The notes under the pieces are model-generated. The model had not been told where the DNA came from, made no database searches, and was given only the letters and a program-made list of their open reading frames with translations. This document shows, piece after piece, positions 1 to 8,380 of a stretch of 64,000 nucleotides of DNA (positions are counted from its first letter, which is position 1; each line of letters starts with the position of its first letter). The position numbers were made by a program, and so were the translations under genes. Location of the stretch: NCBI RefSeq assembly GCF_014596475.1, contig NZ_MECJ01000028.1, forward strand, positions 186,001 through 250,000, in the 5' to 3' direction. This DNA comes from Streptomyces sp. CBMA152 (GTDB taxonomy: Bacteria; Actinomycetota; Actinomycetes; Streptomycetales; Streptomycetaceae).

Positions 1-429
1 CCCGCCCCGCCGTTCGTGCTCGCCCTGCGCCGGCTCCCCCAGCCCCGGCTCACCAGCCTCGGCGGCGGGCTCTTCGCCGCTGCTGTCATGTTCCTGGTCG
101 GCTGTCTGGACTGGCTGATCTTCGACGGCTCGGCGGCCGTGTACGGCGTGCTGTTCCTGCCGGTCAGCGCCGTCACCGCGCTCTGGGTGCGCCCCGCCGA
201 CCTGGTCAGCGCGCCCATCAGCGTCCCGATCGCCTTCGCCTTCGGCATCGTCCCCATCGCGGACGGCGCCGGGGGCCTCGGCGGCCAGGCCATGGCCGTC
301 GTCACCGCCCTCGCTCTGCACGCCGGCTGGCTTTACGGCGGCACGCTGGTAGCGGGTGTGATCGCGAGCGTACGGAAGCTACGGCTGATGGGGCGGCGCC
401 GGCCGCGGCCCACCGCGCCCCGGCGGTAG
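1..429 (+). CDS. DUF6542-type membrane protein, 5' end outside the window
   Basis: The frame is open to the left edge, so this is probably the C-terminal part of a longer protein; the first start codon visible is a GTG at 16. The 137 residues after it form four hydrophobic stretches, consistent with a small membrane domain, and end in an Arg/Pro-rich cytoplasmic tail (GRRRPRPTAPRR). The layout matches the DUF6542 domain of actinomycetes, which usually follows a long disordered N-terminal region; that region would lie upstream. Function is unknown. The gene is convergent with ppgK, 72 bases away. Confidence 0.7.
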   Translation, partial: PAPPFVLALRRLPQPRLTSLGGGLFAAAVMFLVGCLDWLIFDGSAAVYGVLFLPVSAVTALWVRPADLVSAPISVPIAFAFGIVPIADGAGGLGGQAMAVVTALALHAGWLYGGTLVAGVIASVRKLRLMGRRRPRPTAPRR

Positions 430-501
430 GCCCCAGGAGCGACCTCGGTCGGCGGGCCCCGGGCGGTGGCCGGGCATCACGCGATGCCCGGCCGCGCCGA
501 C

Positions 502-1242
502 CTACCGCCGCCCCGCCGTCATCGCCGCCCCCACGATCCCCGCGTTGTTCTGCAGTTCCGCCGGGACCATCTCCGCGCGGATGCCCTCGATCAGGGGCAG
601 GAACTTCTCGGCCTTGCGGCTCACGCCGCCGCCGATGATGAAGAGCTCCGGGGAGAAGAGCATCTCGACGTGGGCCAGGTACTTCTGGACGCGGTGGGCC
701 CAGTGGGGCCAGGTCAGGTCCTCGTCCTCCTTGGCCTTGGTCGACGCGCGCTTCTCCGCGTCGTGGCCGTGCAGTTCGAGATGGCCGAGCTCGGTGTTGG
801 GGACCAGGCGGCCGTCGACGAAGAGCGCGCTGCCGATGCCCGTGCCGAACGTCAGCAGGATCACTGTGCCCTTGCGGCCCCGGCCCGCGCCGAAGTTCAT
901 CTCGGCCACGCCCGCCGCGTCCGCGTCGTTCATGACGGTCACCGGCAGGCCGCCCAGGCGGGCGCCGAGCAGCCGTGCCCCGTCCACGCCTATCCACGCG
1001 GCGTCCACGTTGGCCGCCGTCCGGATCGTATTGCCCGTGACGACACCCGGGAACGTGATGCCGATCGGGCCCGACCAGCCGAAATGGCTGACGACCTCCG
1101 CGACCTTGCCCGCCACGCCCTCCGGCGTCGCGGGCTGCGGGGTCAGGACCTTGTACCGCTCCTGGGCCAGGTCTCCGCGCTCCAGGTCCACGGGAGCGCC
1201 CTTGATCCCGGACCCGCCGATGTCCACTCCGAACACGTTCAT
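502..1242 (-). CDS. ppgK: Polyphosphate glucokinase (ROK family)
   Basis: Cytosolic kinase that phosphorylates glucose to glucose-6-phosphate with polyphosphate (and usually ATP) as phosphoryl donor. The 246-residue protein begins MNVFGVDIGGSGIKG; the phosphate-binding loop is D7-G15. A second glycine-rich nucleotide motif TFGTGIGSALF and an ExGH element (TELGH) follow, as in the ROK/PpgK family. I chose the ATG at 1242 rather than a GTG eight codons upstream because family members start at this Met; no strong Shine-Dalgarno is visible. Nothing nearby shares an obvious operon with it. Streptomyces use this class of glucose kinase beside the ATP-dependent GlkA. Confidence 0.93.
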   Translation of the reverse strand: MNVFGVDIGGSGIKGAPVDLERGDLAQERYKVLTPQPATPEGVAGKVAEVVSHFGWSGPIGITFPGVVTGNTIRTAANVDAAWIGVDGARLLGARLGGLPVTVMNDADAAGVAEMNFGAGRGRKGTVILLTFGTGIGSALFVDGRLVPNTELGHLELHGHDAEKRASTKAKEDEDLTWPHWAHRVQKYLAHVEMLFSPELFIIGGGVSRKAEKFLPLIEGIRAEMVPAELQNNAGIVGAAMTAGRR

Positions 1243-1319
1243 GGACACCACGTTACGGGTGGGCACTGACAGTCACCTGGAGAACGGCTCGCGCACCCCG
1301 TACGCGCACCGCCGGCCGC

Positions 1320-2300
1320 CTACTCCCCCGACAGCTCCGCCGCCTCCGCGCGCAGATCGCGGCGCAGCTCCTTCGGCAGCGAGAACGTGATCGACTCCTC
1401 CGCCGCCTTGACGATCTCGACGTCCTCGAAGCCTCGCTGGGCGAGCCATTCCAGTACGCCCTCGACCAGGACCTCGGGGACGGACGCGCCGGACGTCAGA
1501 CCGACCGTGCTCACGCCCTCCAGCCACGCCTCGTCGATCTCCTCGGCGAAGTCCACCAGGTGGGCGTCGCGCGCGCCCGCGCCGAGGGCGACCTCGACCA
1601 GGCGTACCGAGTTCGAGGAGTTCTTGGAGCCGACGACGATGACCAGGTCCGCGTCCGCGCCCATCTGCTTCACCGCCGTCTGGCGGTTCTGCGTGGCGTA
1701 GCAGATGTCGTCGCTCGGCGGCGAGATCAGCAGCGGGAACTTCTGCTTCAGCGCGTCGACCGTCTCCATGGTCTCGTCGACCGAGAGCGTCGTCTGGGAG
1801 AGCCAGACGACCTTCGACTCGTCGCGGACCTCGACGTTGGCGACGTCCTCGGGGCCGTCGACCAGCGTGATGTGGTCGGGGGCCTCGCCGGAGGTGCCGA
1901 TGACCTCCTCGTGGCCCTCGTGGCCGATCAGCAGGATGTCGTAGTCCTCGTTGGCGAACCGCACGGCCTCCTTGTGGACCTTGGTCACCAGGGGGCAGGT
2001 CGCGTCGATGGTGGCCAGCTTCCGCTCGGCCGCCTCCGCGTGCACGGTCGGCGCCACGCCGTGCGCCGAGAACATCACGATGGAGCCCTCGGGGACCTCC
2101 GCCGTCGCGTCGACGAAGATCGCGCCCTTCCGCTCCAGGGTCTGCACGACGTACTTGTTGTGGACGATCTCGTGCCGGACGTAGATCGGCGACCCGTACT
2201 GCTCCAGGGCCTTCTCGACGGCGATCACGGCGCGGTCGACACCCGCGCAGTAGCCACGGGGCGCGGCGAGCAGGACACGGCGGGCAGGCGTAGCAGTCAT
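1320..2300 (-). CDS. ispH: 4-hydroxy-3-methylbut-2-enyl diphosphate reductase
   Basis: Last enzyme of the MEP isoprenoid pathway: it reduces HMBPP to IPP and DMAPP with a [4Fe-4S] cluster. The 326-residue protein has the three cluster cysteines at C18 (GYCAGVDRA), C102 (DATCPLVTKVH) and C200 (DDICYATQNRQ). It also has the substrate-binding histidines H43, H80 and H130, and the proton-donor glutamate E132 in GHEGHEEVIG. The start at 2300 (MTATPARRV) fits the family; an ATG three codons upstream (2309) is possible. It diverges from the APC permease at 2433. It feeds the undecaprenyl pathway, whose synthase UppS is also in this window. Confidence 0.95.
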   Translation of the reverse strand: MTATPARRVLLAAPRGYCAGVDRAVIAVEKALEQYGSPIYVRHEIVHNKYVVQTLERKGAIFVDATAEVPEGSIVMFSAHGVAPTVHAEAAERKLATIDATCPLVTKVHKEAVRFANEDYDILLIGHEGHEEVIGTSGEAPDHITLVDGPEDVANVEVRDESKVVWLSQTTLSVDETMETVDALKQKFPLLISPPSDDICYATQNRQTAVKQMGADADLVIVVGSKNSSNSVRLVEVALGAGARDAHLVDFAEEIDEAWLEGVSTVGLTSGASVPEVLVEGVLEWLAQRGFEDVEIVKAAEESITFSLPKELRRDLRAEAAELSGE

Positions 2301-2432
2301 GCGGTCCATGGTACGGCCGGGCTGCGACAGCCCCGGGTACGCCCGCCCCGCCGCGTCCCACGCGCGCGTGGAGCGCGACACCCGTGGCCCGCCCGGCGGG
2401 CCAAAGATCGTCCGGGCCATGAGACTGGCCGC

Positions 2433-3800
2433 ATGAGTGTGCACAGCGCCGAGGAGAGCGAGGAGCCTGCGGAGGCCGGTGAGCTGCGGCGGAGCCTGGG
2501 CTTCCGTGACCTGGTCGTGTACGGGCTGCTGTTCATCGCCCCCATGGCGCCCGTCGGGATCTTCGGCACGCTGGATGCCAAGTCGCACGGCGCCGTGGCG
2601 CTTGTCTATCTGGTGGCGACCGCCGCGATGGCGTTCACCGCTCTGAGTTACGCGCAGATGGTGCGGGTAGCCCCGCAGGCGGGTTCTGTCTTCGCCTACG
2701 CGCGCGCGGGCCTCGGCGAAGGCGCCGGGTTCATCGCCGGATGGATGGCGATGCTCGACTATCTGCTGATCCCGGCGGTCGCGTACCTCTTCTCGGGGAT
2801 CGCCATGAACTCCCTGGTCCCCTCGGTCTCCCGGTGGGTGTGGACCGCCCTTGCCGTGGTGATCACCACGGCGCTCAATCTCTGGGGCGTACGGGCGGCC
2901 GCGCGCGTGGGGTTCGCGGTGCTCGCGATGGAGATCGGCGTGCTGCTCGTCTTCCTGGTCTCGGCGGTGGTCGTACTCGTACGGGACGGGACGCAGCGCG
3001 ACTGGCTGTCGCCGCTGACCGGGGACGCCGGGTTCTCGCTGTCGGCGGTGCTCAGCGCGGTCTCGGTGGCGGTGCTCTCGTATCTCGGCTTCGACGCGAT
3101 CGCCGCCTTCGCGGAGGAGGTCACCGGGGGTTCCGACAAGGTCGCGCGCGCGGTGCTGTTCTGTCTGGCGCTCGCGGGCGTGCTGTTCGTGGCGCAGACG
3201 TATCTGGCGGCGCTCCTGGAGCCGGTGCCGTCGGCGCGGCTGGCCGCCGAGCCGGCCCAGCAGGGCTCGGCCTTCTACGACACGGTCCAGGCGTCCATGG
3301 GCACCTGGCTGCACGATCTGGTGGCGGCGAGCAAGGCGATCGGGGCGGCGTTCGCGGCGCTGGCCGGGCAGGCGGCGGCCGGGCGGCTGGTCTTCGCGAT
3401 GGCCCGCGAGCGGCGGCTGCCGAAGCTCCTGTCGCGGACCCAGTCGGGCGTACCGCGCGCGGCGCTGCTCGGCGCGGCCGTGGTGACGCTGGTGGCGGCG
3501 GTATGGGCGGCCCGGCGCGACGACGGCATGGACAAGCTGGTCTCGGTGGTCGACATGGGCGCCCTGACCGCGTTCCTGCTGCTGCACGCGTCGGTGATCG
3601 GCTGGTACGTGGTACGGCAACGCGAGGGCGCGCCCGACTGGCTGAGGCATCTGGTGCTGCCGCTGCTCGGCGGGGCGGTGATCGTGGCGGTGATGTGGGA
3701 GGCGACGCGTACGGCGCAGGTGGTGGGGTTCGTGTGGCTGGTGCTGGGGGTGGGGGTGCTGATGGTGCAGGGGGCGGAGCGGTTCGGGCGGGCGGGGTAG
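2433..3800 (+). CDS. APC-superfamily amino acid/polyamine permease
   Basis: A 455-residue inner-membrane transporter. A short charged N-terminus (to about residue 25) precedes about twelve hydrophobic segments. The first segment carries the APC-type glycine/proline run (YGLLFIAPMAPVGIFG), followed by the YAQM...PQAGSVFAYAR segment typical of the amino acid-polyamine-organocation superfamily. The substrate cannot be read from sequence. It is most like the Streptomyces APC permeases annotated as amino acid or putrescine transporters. The gene stands alone between ispH (divergent) and xseA, so there is no pathway context. The short spacer to xseA (3801-3965) shows no obvious structure. Confidence 0.88.
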   Translation: MSVHSAEESEEPAEAGELRRSLGFRDLVVYGLLFIAPMAPVGIFGTLDAKSHGAVALVYLVATAAMAFTALSYAQMVRVAPQAGSVFAYARAGLGEGAGFIAGWMAMLDYLLIPAVAYLFSGIAMNSLVPSVSRWVWTALAVVITTALNLWGVRAAARVGFAVLAMEIGVLLVFLVSAVVVLVRDGTQRDWLSPLTGDAGFSLSAVLSAVSVAVLSYLGFDAIAAFAEEVTGGSDKVARAVLFCLALAGVLFVAQTYLAALLEPVPSARLAAEPAQQGSAFYDTVQASMGTWLHDLVAASKAIGAAFAALAGQAAAGRLVFAMARERRLPKLLSRTQSGVPRAALLGAAVVTLVAAVWAARRDDGMDKLVSVVDMGALTAFLLLHASVIGWYVVRQREGAPDWLRHLVLPLLGGAVIVAVMWEATRTAQVVGFVWLVLGVGVLMVQGAERFGRAG

Positions 3801-3965
3801 GGGGTGCGGTGGCGGGCGAGTGCGCTGCGGGTGCGTCAGGGTCGCGCTGGGGGCGCCTGGGTAGCGGGCGGGTACGCCGCGCCGGGACCTGTGTCGGGGC
3901 CGGTGCCAAGGGCGCGTCGCGGGCGGGTCGGGGCCGGTGTCAGTGGGGGCCGTTAGCCTGCGTAC

Positions 3966-5180
3966 ATGGGTCTGAATACGAGTGCCGAGGCGCCGCTGCC
4001 GGTCGGTGAGGTGTCGCGCCTCATCGGCGGGTGGATCGACCGGCTGGGGGCGGTGTGGGTCGAGGGGCAGATCACCCAGCTCTCGCGGCGGCCCGGCGCG
4101 GGCGTGGTGTTCCTGACGCTGCGTGACCCGGCGCACGACATCTCGGTGTCGGTCACCTGCTACCGGCAAGTGTTCGACGCGGTGGCCGACGTCGTCGCGG
4201 AGGGCGCGCGCGTGGTGCTCCTCGCGAAGCCGGAGTGGTACGCGCCGCGTGGGCAGCTGTCGCTGCGGGCCACGGAGATACGGCCCGTGGGGATCGGCGA
4301 ACTGCTCGCGCGCCTTGAGCAGTTGAAGAGGTCCCTCGCGGCGGAGGGGCTGTTCGCGCTGGACCGCAAGCGGCCGCTGCCGTTTCTGCCGCAGCTCGTC
4401 GGGCTCGTGGTGGGCCGCGCCTCGGCGGCCGAGCGGGACGTCCTGGAGAACGCGCGGCGGCGCTGGCCCGCGGTGCGGTTCGAGGTGCGGAACGTGGCGG
4501 TGCAGGGGGTGCACGCGGTGCCGCAGGTCGTGGCGGCGGTGAAGGAGCTGGACGCGCAGGCGGACGTCGACGTGATCATCGTGGCGCGGGGCGGCGGCAG
4601 TGTGGAGGATCTGCTGCCGTTCTCGGACGAGCGGGTGGTGCGGACGGTGTCCGAGTGCCGTACGCCGGTGGTGTCGGCGATCGGGCACGAGCCGGACTCG
4701 CCGCTGCTCGACCTGGTCGCGGACCTGCGGGCGTCCACGCCCACGGACGCGGCGAAGAAGGTCGTCCCCGACGTCGGGGAGGAGCTGGACCGGGTCCGGA
4801 TGCTGCGGGACCGCGCGCGGCGGCACGTCGTCGGGCTCGTCGACCGGGAGGAGCGGGGGCTCGCCGGGATGCTGGCGCGGCCCTGGATGGAGCGGCCGCA
4901 CCGGATGGTGGACGACCGGGCGGACGAGGTGGACGCCCTGGTCCACCGTTCGCGCCGGGTCCTCGGCCATCTGCTCGACCGGGCCGACTCGGAGCTGTCC
5001 CACACCCGCGCGCGCGTGGTCGCGCTGTCGCCGGCGGCGACGCTGGAGCGGGGGTACGCGGTGCTTCAGCGGGCGGACGGGGCGGTGGTGCGGTCGCCGT
5101 CGGAGGTCGCCGGGGGCGAGGAGTTGCGGGCCAGGGTGGCCGAGGGTGGGTTCACGGTTGTCGTCGGGACGGATGCGTAG
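3966..5180 (+). CDS. xseA: Exodeoxyribonuclease VII large subunit
   Basis: Catalytic subunit of exonuclease VII, which degrades single-stranded DNA from both ends to short acid-soluble oligonucleotides. The 404-residue protein has an N-terminal OB-fold (VGEVSRLIGGWIDRLGAVWVEG to about residue 100). The nuclease core follows, including GLVVGRASAAERDV and the conserved DVIIVARGGGSVEDLLPF and SAIGHEPDSPLLDLVADLRASTPT segments (in canonical XseA the latter begins GHExD). A helical C-terminus comes next and ends in the usual LERGYAVLQ element. No clear Shine-Dalgarno precedes the ATG, and a TAGCCT-like -10 hexamer about 10 bases upstream suggests a leaderless transcript. xseB follows 10 bases downstream. 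Confidence 0.94.
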   Translation: MGLNTSAEAPLPVGEVSRLIGGWIDRLGAVWVEGQITQLSRRPGAGVVFLTLRDPAHDISVSVTCYRQVFDAVADVVAEGARVVLLAKPEWYAPRGQLSLRATEIRPVGIGELLARLEQLKRSLAAEGLFALDRKRPLPFLPQLVGLVVGRASAAERDVLENARRRWPAVRFEVRNVAVQGVHAVPQVVAAVKELDAQADVDVIIVARGGGSVEDLLPFSDERVVRTVSECRTPVVSAIGHEPDSPLLDLVADLRASTPTDAAKKVVPDVGEELDRVRMLRDRARRHVVGLVDREERGLAGMLARPWMERPHRMVDDRADEVDALVHRSRRVLGHLLDRADSELSHTRARVVALSPAATLERGYAVLQRADGAVVRSPSEVAGGEELRARVAEGGFTVVVGTDA

Positions 5181-5190
5181 GGTGACGGGT

Positions 5191-5442
5191 ATGGGTGCGA
5201 AGGATGTGGCCGAGCCGGGTGCGGGCGGTGCCTCAGGGGCGTCGGCGTCGTCCGAGTCGCTCGGGTACGAGCAGGCTCGGGACGAACTGATCGACGTGGT
5301 ACGGCAGTTGGAGGCGGGGGGCACGACGCTGGAGGAGTCGTTGGCGCTGTGGGAGCGGGGGGAGGCGCTGGCGAAGGTGTGCGGGCGGTGGCTGGAGGGG
5401 GCGCGGGCGCGGCTGGATGCGGCGCTGGAGGTCGAGCGGTGA
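5191..5442 (+). CDS. xseB: Exodeoxyribonuclease VII small subunit
   Basis: Small helical subunit that binds the XseA C-terminal helices. The 83-residue protein has a Gly/Ala/Ser-rich N-terminus, then the family signature LGYEQARDELIDVVRQLE and TLEESLALWERGEALAKVC. Length fits the family (about 80). An in-frame GTG at 5182 lies three codons upstream of the chosen ATG and overlaps nothing; either could be used. The gene is in an operon with xseA (10-base gap). A long GC-rich palindromic repeat begins just after the stop codon. Confidence 0.92.
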   Translation: MGAKDVAEPGAGGASGASASSESLGYEQARDELIDVVRQLEAGGTTLEESLALWERGEALAKVCGRWLEGARARLDAALEVER

Positions 5443-5446
5443 CGTT

Positions 5447-5806
5447 CCCCACCCCACCCCTTCCCTGAACCCTCCGGGGGTGGGTGGGGGTGAAGGTGGC
5501 TACCCGGGGGCTGCGCCCCCGGACCCCGAGCGGGGCTGCGCCCCCTGAACCCCCTGGGAGCTCCGCCCCCTGAACCTCTCGCGGGTCCTGCGGCCCCTGC
5601 ACCCCGCCCCGGAGGGCGTTCGTCTGCGGATCGTGCTGGGTTGCTCGCGCAGTTCCCCGCGCCCCTAACTACCCAGGGGCGCGGGGAACTGCGCGACCAG
5701 CCCCCACCGGCCCGCACCTGAACACGCACCTCGGGGTCCGGGGGCGCAGCCCCCGGGCGACCACCCACCCACCCCCGGAGGGTTTAGGGAACGGGCAGGG
5801 TGGGGG
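5447..5806. repeat. Interspersed palindromic repeat, copy 1 (full)
   Basis: A GC-rich element of about 360 bases between xseB and the nitroreductase gene. Its ends are inverted copies of each other: the left end reads CCACCCCTTCCCTGAACCCT, and the right end (5761-5806) is essentially its reverse complement, ending in GGTTTAGGGAACGGG. The centre holds a perfect 21-bp inverted repeat, 5646-5666 against 5675-5695 (CGCAGTTCCCCGCGCCCC core), able to form a strong hairpin. Between are short GGGGGCTGCGCCCCC-type palindromes. Related copies lie at 11478, 31778, 34365 (half) and 44538. No gene is supported here. Confidence 0.85.
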
Positions 5807-5861
5807 CCAACCCTGGCTGGAAACCGACCCCCCTTGTGAACCCCATCACCCGACCCCCCAT

Positions 5862-5881
5862 TTAGTTGAAAGTTAACCTAA
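5862..5881. promoter_or_regulatory. Imperfect palindrome upstream of the nitroreductase gene
   Basis: The AT-rich stretch TTAGTTGAAAGTTAACCTAA stands out from its GC-rich surroundings. It forms an imperfect inverted repeat (TTAGTT / AACCTAA) about 75 bases before the ATG at 5954. It resembles half of the AGTTGAA-N-TTCAACT operators of MarR-type regulators, but no such regulator is adjacent. It may simply be a promoter element. Confidence 0.3.
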
Positions 5882-5953
5882 CTCCGTCGTACCGTGGCGA
5901 CACCGCTTGATCCCCCGCAAGCGGACCCCGTAAGTCCGGAAGGTACGTACGCA

Positions 5954-6544
5954 ATGTCTCTCGCCCTTGACCCCACCGCCCAGGACCTCCTCTTCCGTGA
6001 GGCCCGTACCGCCAACACGTTCACCGACGAGCCGGTGACCGAGGAGCAGGTCCAGGCGATCTACGACCTGGTCAAGTACGGGCCGACCGCCTTCAACCAG
6101 ACGCCGCTGCGGATCGTCCTGGTGCGGTCGGCCGAGGCCCGGGAGCGGCTCGTGGCGCAGATGGCCGAGGGCAACCAGGCCAAGACCGCCGCCGCCCCGC
6201 TGGTCGCGATCCTCGCCGCGGACAACGAGTTCCACGAGGAGCTGCCGAAGCTCTTCCCGCACTTCCCGCAGGCCAAGGACGTGTTCTTCAGCGAGCGCCC
6301 GGTCCGTGAGAGCGCCGCCGGTCTGAACGCCGCCATGCAGGCCGCCTACTTCATCGTCGGCGTCCGCGCCGCCGGGCTCGCCGCCGGCCCGATGACCGGG
6401 TTCGACGCCGCCGGCGTCCAGAAGGAGTTCCTGGACGGCGACCACACCCCGCTGATGGTCGTCAACATCGGCAAGCCGGGCGAGGGCGCCTCGTTCCCGC
6501 GCAGCCCCCGCCTCGCCTTCGACGAGGTCGTCACCACCGTCTGA
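5954..6544 (+). CDS. Malonic semialdehyde reductase (nitroreductase family, RutE/HadB-like)
   Basis: Flavin-dependent reductase of the nitroreductase fold, 196 residues. The family signature is seen in EARTANTFTDEPVTEEQ, the FMN-binding KYGPTAFNQTPLRIVLV and the C-terminal AGLAAGPMTGFDAAGV. This arrangement is characteristic of the RutE/HadB group, which reduces malonic semialdehyde to 3-hydroxypropionate in pyrimidine catabolism; other enal or quinone substrates are possible. A good Shine-Dalgarno (GGAAGG) precedes the ATG. It is a single-gene unit ended by the hairpin at 6562-6600. No other rut genes are nearby, so the pathway assignment is by family only. Confidence 0.85.
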   Translation: MSLALDPTAQDLLFREARTANTFTDEPVTEEQVQAIYDLVKYGPTAFNQTPLRIVLVRSAEARERLVAQMAEGNQAKTAAAPLVAILAADNEFHEELPKLFPHFPQAKDVFFSERPVRESAAGLNAAMQAAYFIVGVRAAGLAAGPMTGFDAAGVQKEFLDGDHTPLMVVNIGKPGEGASFPRSPRLAFDEVVTTV

Positions 6545-6561
6545 GCCCCACAGCAACGCCG

Positions 6562-6600
6562 AAAGGCCGCCGCACCGATCCCACCGGTGCGGCGGCCTTT
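6562..6600. terminator. Bidirectional terminator between nitroreductase and DUF4245 genes
   Basis: Perfect 16-bp stem, 6562-6577 paired with 6585-6600, with a 7-base loop. The stem begins AAAGGCCGCC and ends GGCGGCCTTT, so both strands carry a short T run after it. It lies between the two convergent genes. Confidence 0.85.
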
Positions 6601-6619
6601 CGCCGTCTGGACTGCGCCT

Positions 6620-7156
6620 TTACGACTTCTTCAGTTCCAGCGCCGCCGCCACCTTCTCCAGCTGCGCGAACGGCGCCGTGCCGGTCACCACCGTCGTGGA
6701 GCCCTTGTCCTCGCGTACGAGCGCGTGGTACTTCGGGCCGTCCCAGCGGCGCCAGGTCGCTCCCGCGATCTGCTGGGTGTGGTCCGTCTTCGTCGCCTGC
6801 TTGGCGACCGACCCCACGAACTTGTCGCGGTCCGGCGCCGAGGACTGCTCGATCCCCACGTACTGGGTGTCGGGGTCGAGGAAGCCCAGGTGCCAGGCGT
6901 TGTTGTCCTTGCCGTCGAAGGTGACCGAGGTCGCCTTCCACTTGGCCTGGTCGGGGAGCCCCACCGGTGCCGCCACCGGGTACGGCGCGGCGCGCCGGGC
7001 CGTCAGGAGTTCGACGCGGTAGTCGATCGCCTTGACGTTCGGGTCCTTGTTCTCGTCGTGCGGGACGAACATGTAGATCACAGCCACGGCGATACCGATC
7101 ACCGCCAACGACTGCAGCATGTTCCGCACACTCTGCTTGCCACGCGTTCCTGCCAC
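6620..7156 (-). CDS. DUF4245 membrane-anchored protein
   Basis: A 178-residue protein with a short basic N-terminus, one transmembrane helix (about residues 12-30, LQSLAVIGIAVAVIYMFV) and an extracytoplasmic domain with the DUF4245 pattern: PVGLPDQAKWKATSV, then WHLGFLDPDTQYVGIEQS and a GATWRRWDGP motif. The family is confined to actinobacteria and has no known function. It diverges from glpX with 125 bases between the start codons and converges with the nitroreductase gene. The glpX neighbourhood is common in Streptomyces, but I infer no role from it. Confidence 0.88.
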   Translation of the reverse strand: MAGTRGKQSVRNMLQSLAVIGIAVAVIYMFVPHDENKDPNVKAIDYRVELLTARRAAPYPVAAPVGLPDQAKWKATSVTFDGKDNNAWHLGFLDPDTQYVGIEQSSAPDRDKFVGSVAKQATKTDHTQQIAGATWRRWDGPKYHALVREDKGSTTVVTGTAPFAQLEKVAAALELKKS

Positions 7157-7281
7157 GCACCCATGGTCTCAGGTCATGTCGCTGCTCATACGTGGCCCCC
7201 TCTGCTCATTTTGTCGACGTACCGATAGAGTCGGGGCACCCTCTTTTCCCCGGCCGTCGCCGTACAGAAAGGTGCGCTCCG

Positions 7282-8313
7282 ATGACCGAGCACAACCTGC
7301 CGCCCCAGCTTGAGGTCTCGCCCGAGGCTCCCGACCGCAACCTCGCCCTGGAGCTGGTCCGGGTCACCGAGGCCGCCGCCATGGCCGCGGGCCGGTGGGT
7401 CGGTCGCGGCGACAAGCTCGGCGCGGACGGCGCCGCGGTCAACGCCATGCGCACCCTCGTCTCCACCGTCTCCATGAACGGCGTCGTCGTCATCGGGGAA
7501 GGCGAGAAGGACGAAGCTCCCATGCTCTACAACGGGGAGCGCATCGGTGACGGCACCGGCCCCGAGGTCGACATCGCGGTCGACCCGATCGACGGCACCA
7601 CGCTCAACGCCAAGGGCATGCCCAACGCGATCGCCGTCCTGGCCGCCGCCGACCGCGGCACCATGTTCGACCCCTCGGCCGTCTTCTACATGGACAAGCT
7701 CGTCACCGGCCCCGAGGCCGCCGACTTCGTCGACATCAACGCCCCCGTCTCGGTGAACATCCGCCGCGTCGCCAAGGCCAAGAACTCCGCACCCGAGGAC
7801 GTCACGGTCGTCATCCTCGACCGCCCCCGCCACGAGGGCATCGTCAAGGAGATCCGCGAGACCGGCGCACGCATCAAGTTCATCACCGACGGCGACGTCG
7901 CCGGTTCGATCATGGCCGTCCGCGAGGGCACCGGCGTCGACCTGCTCATGGGCATCGGCGGCACCCCCGAAGGCATCATCTCCGCCTGCGCCATCAAGTG
8001 CCTCGGCGGCACCATCCAGGGCAAACTGTGGCCCAAGGACGAGGCCGAGAAGCAGCGCGCCCTCGACGCCGGCCACGACCTGGACCGCGTGCTCAGCACC
8101 AACGACCTGGTCTCCGGCGAGAACGTCTTCTTCGTCGCCACCGGCATCACCGACGGCGAACTGCTGCGCGGCGTGCGCTACCGCGGCGAGACCGCGACCA
8201 CGCAGTCGCTCGTCATGCGCTCCAAGTCCGGCACCATCCGCCAGATCGACTCCACCCACCGCCTCTCGAAGCTGCGCGCCTACAGCCAGATCGACTTCGA
8301 CCGCGCGAAGTAG
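7282..8313 (+). CDS. glpX: Fructose-1,6-bisphosphatase, class II
   Basis: Gluconeogenic enzyme that hydrolyses fructose-1,6-bisphosphate to fructose-6-phosphate in a metal-dependent reaction. The 343-residue protein shows the class II (GlpX) landmarks: the N-terminal RNLALELVRVTEAAAMAAGR helix, the metal-binding GEGEKDEAPML, the VDPIDGTTLNAKG signature of the inositol-phosphatase-like fold, and GIGGTPEGIISACAIK. The ATG at 7282 follows an AGAAAGGTG Shine-Dalgarno. The gene is monocistronic, closed by the 24-bp hairpin at 8326-8380. Confidence 0.95.
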   Translation: MTEHNLPPQLEVSPEAPDRNLALELVRVTEAAAMAAGRWVGRGDKLGADGAAVNAMRTLVSTVSMNGVVVIGEGEKDEAPMLYNGERIGDGTGPEVDIAVDPIDGTTLNAKGMPNAIAVLAAADRGTMFDPSAVFYMDKLVTGPEAADFVDINAPVSVNIRRVAKAKNSAPEDVTVVILDRPRHEGIVKEIRETGARIKFITDGDVAGSIMAVREGTGVDLLMGIGGTPEGIISACAIKCLGGTIQGKLWPKDEAEKQRALDAGHDLDRVLSTNDLVSGENVFFVATGITDGELLRGVRYRGETATTQSLVMRSKSGTIRQIDSTHRLSKLRAYSQIDFDRAK

Positions 8314-8325
8314 CGAGCACGTACT

Positions 8326-8380
8326 ACGTACGTGAAGGGGCGCCCCCGTTGTGCGGACGGGGGCGCCCCTTCACGTACGT
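8326..8380. terminator. Bidirectional terminator between glpX and whiB-like gene
   Basis: Perfect 24-bp stem, 8326-8349 with 8357-8380, 7-base loop. It begins ACGTACGTGAAGGGGC. It serves two convergent genes, and its last base is also part of the stop codon of the WhiB-family gene. Confidence 0.85.

Noticed and set aside
2301..5768. Very long minus-strand open frame continuing upstream of ispH across xseA and xseB
   Set aside because: It is a GC-skew shadow: the translation is Arg/Pro/His-rich low-complexity sequence opposite well-supported genes. Only the ispH part has a recognisable fold and start.
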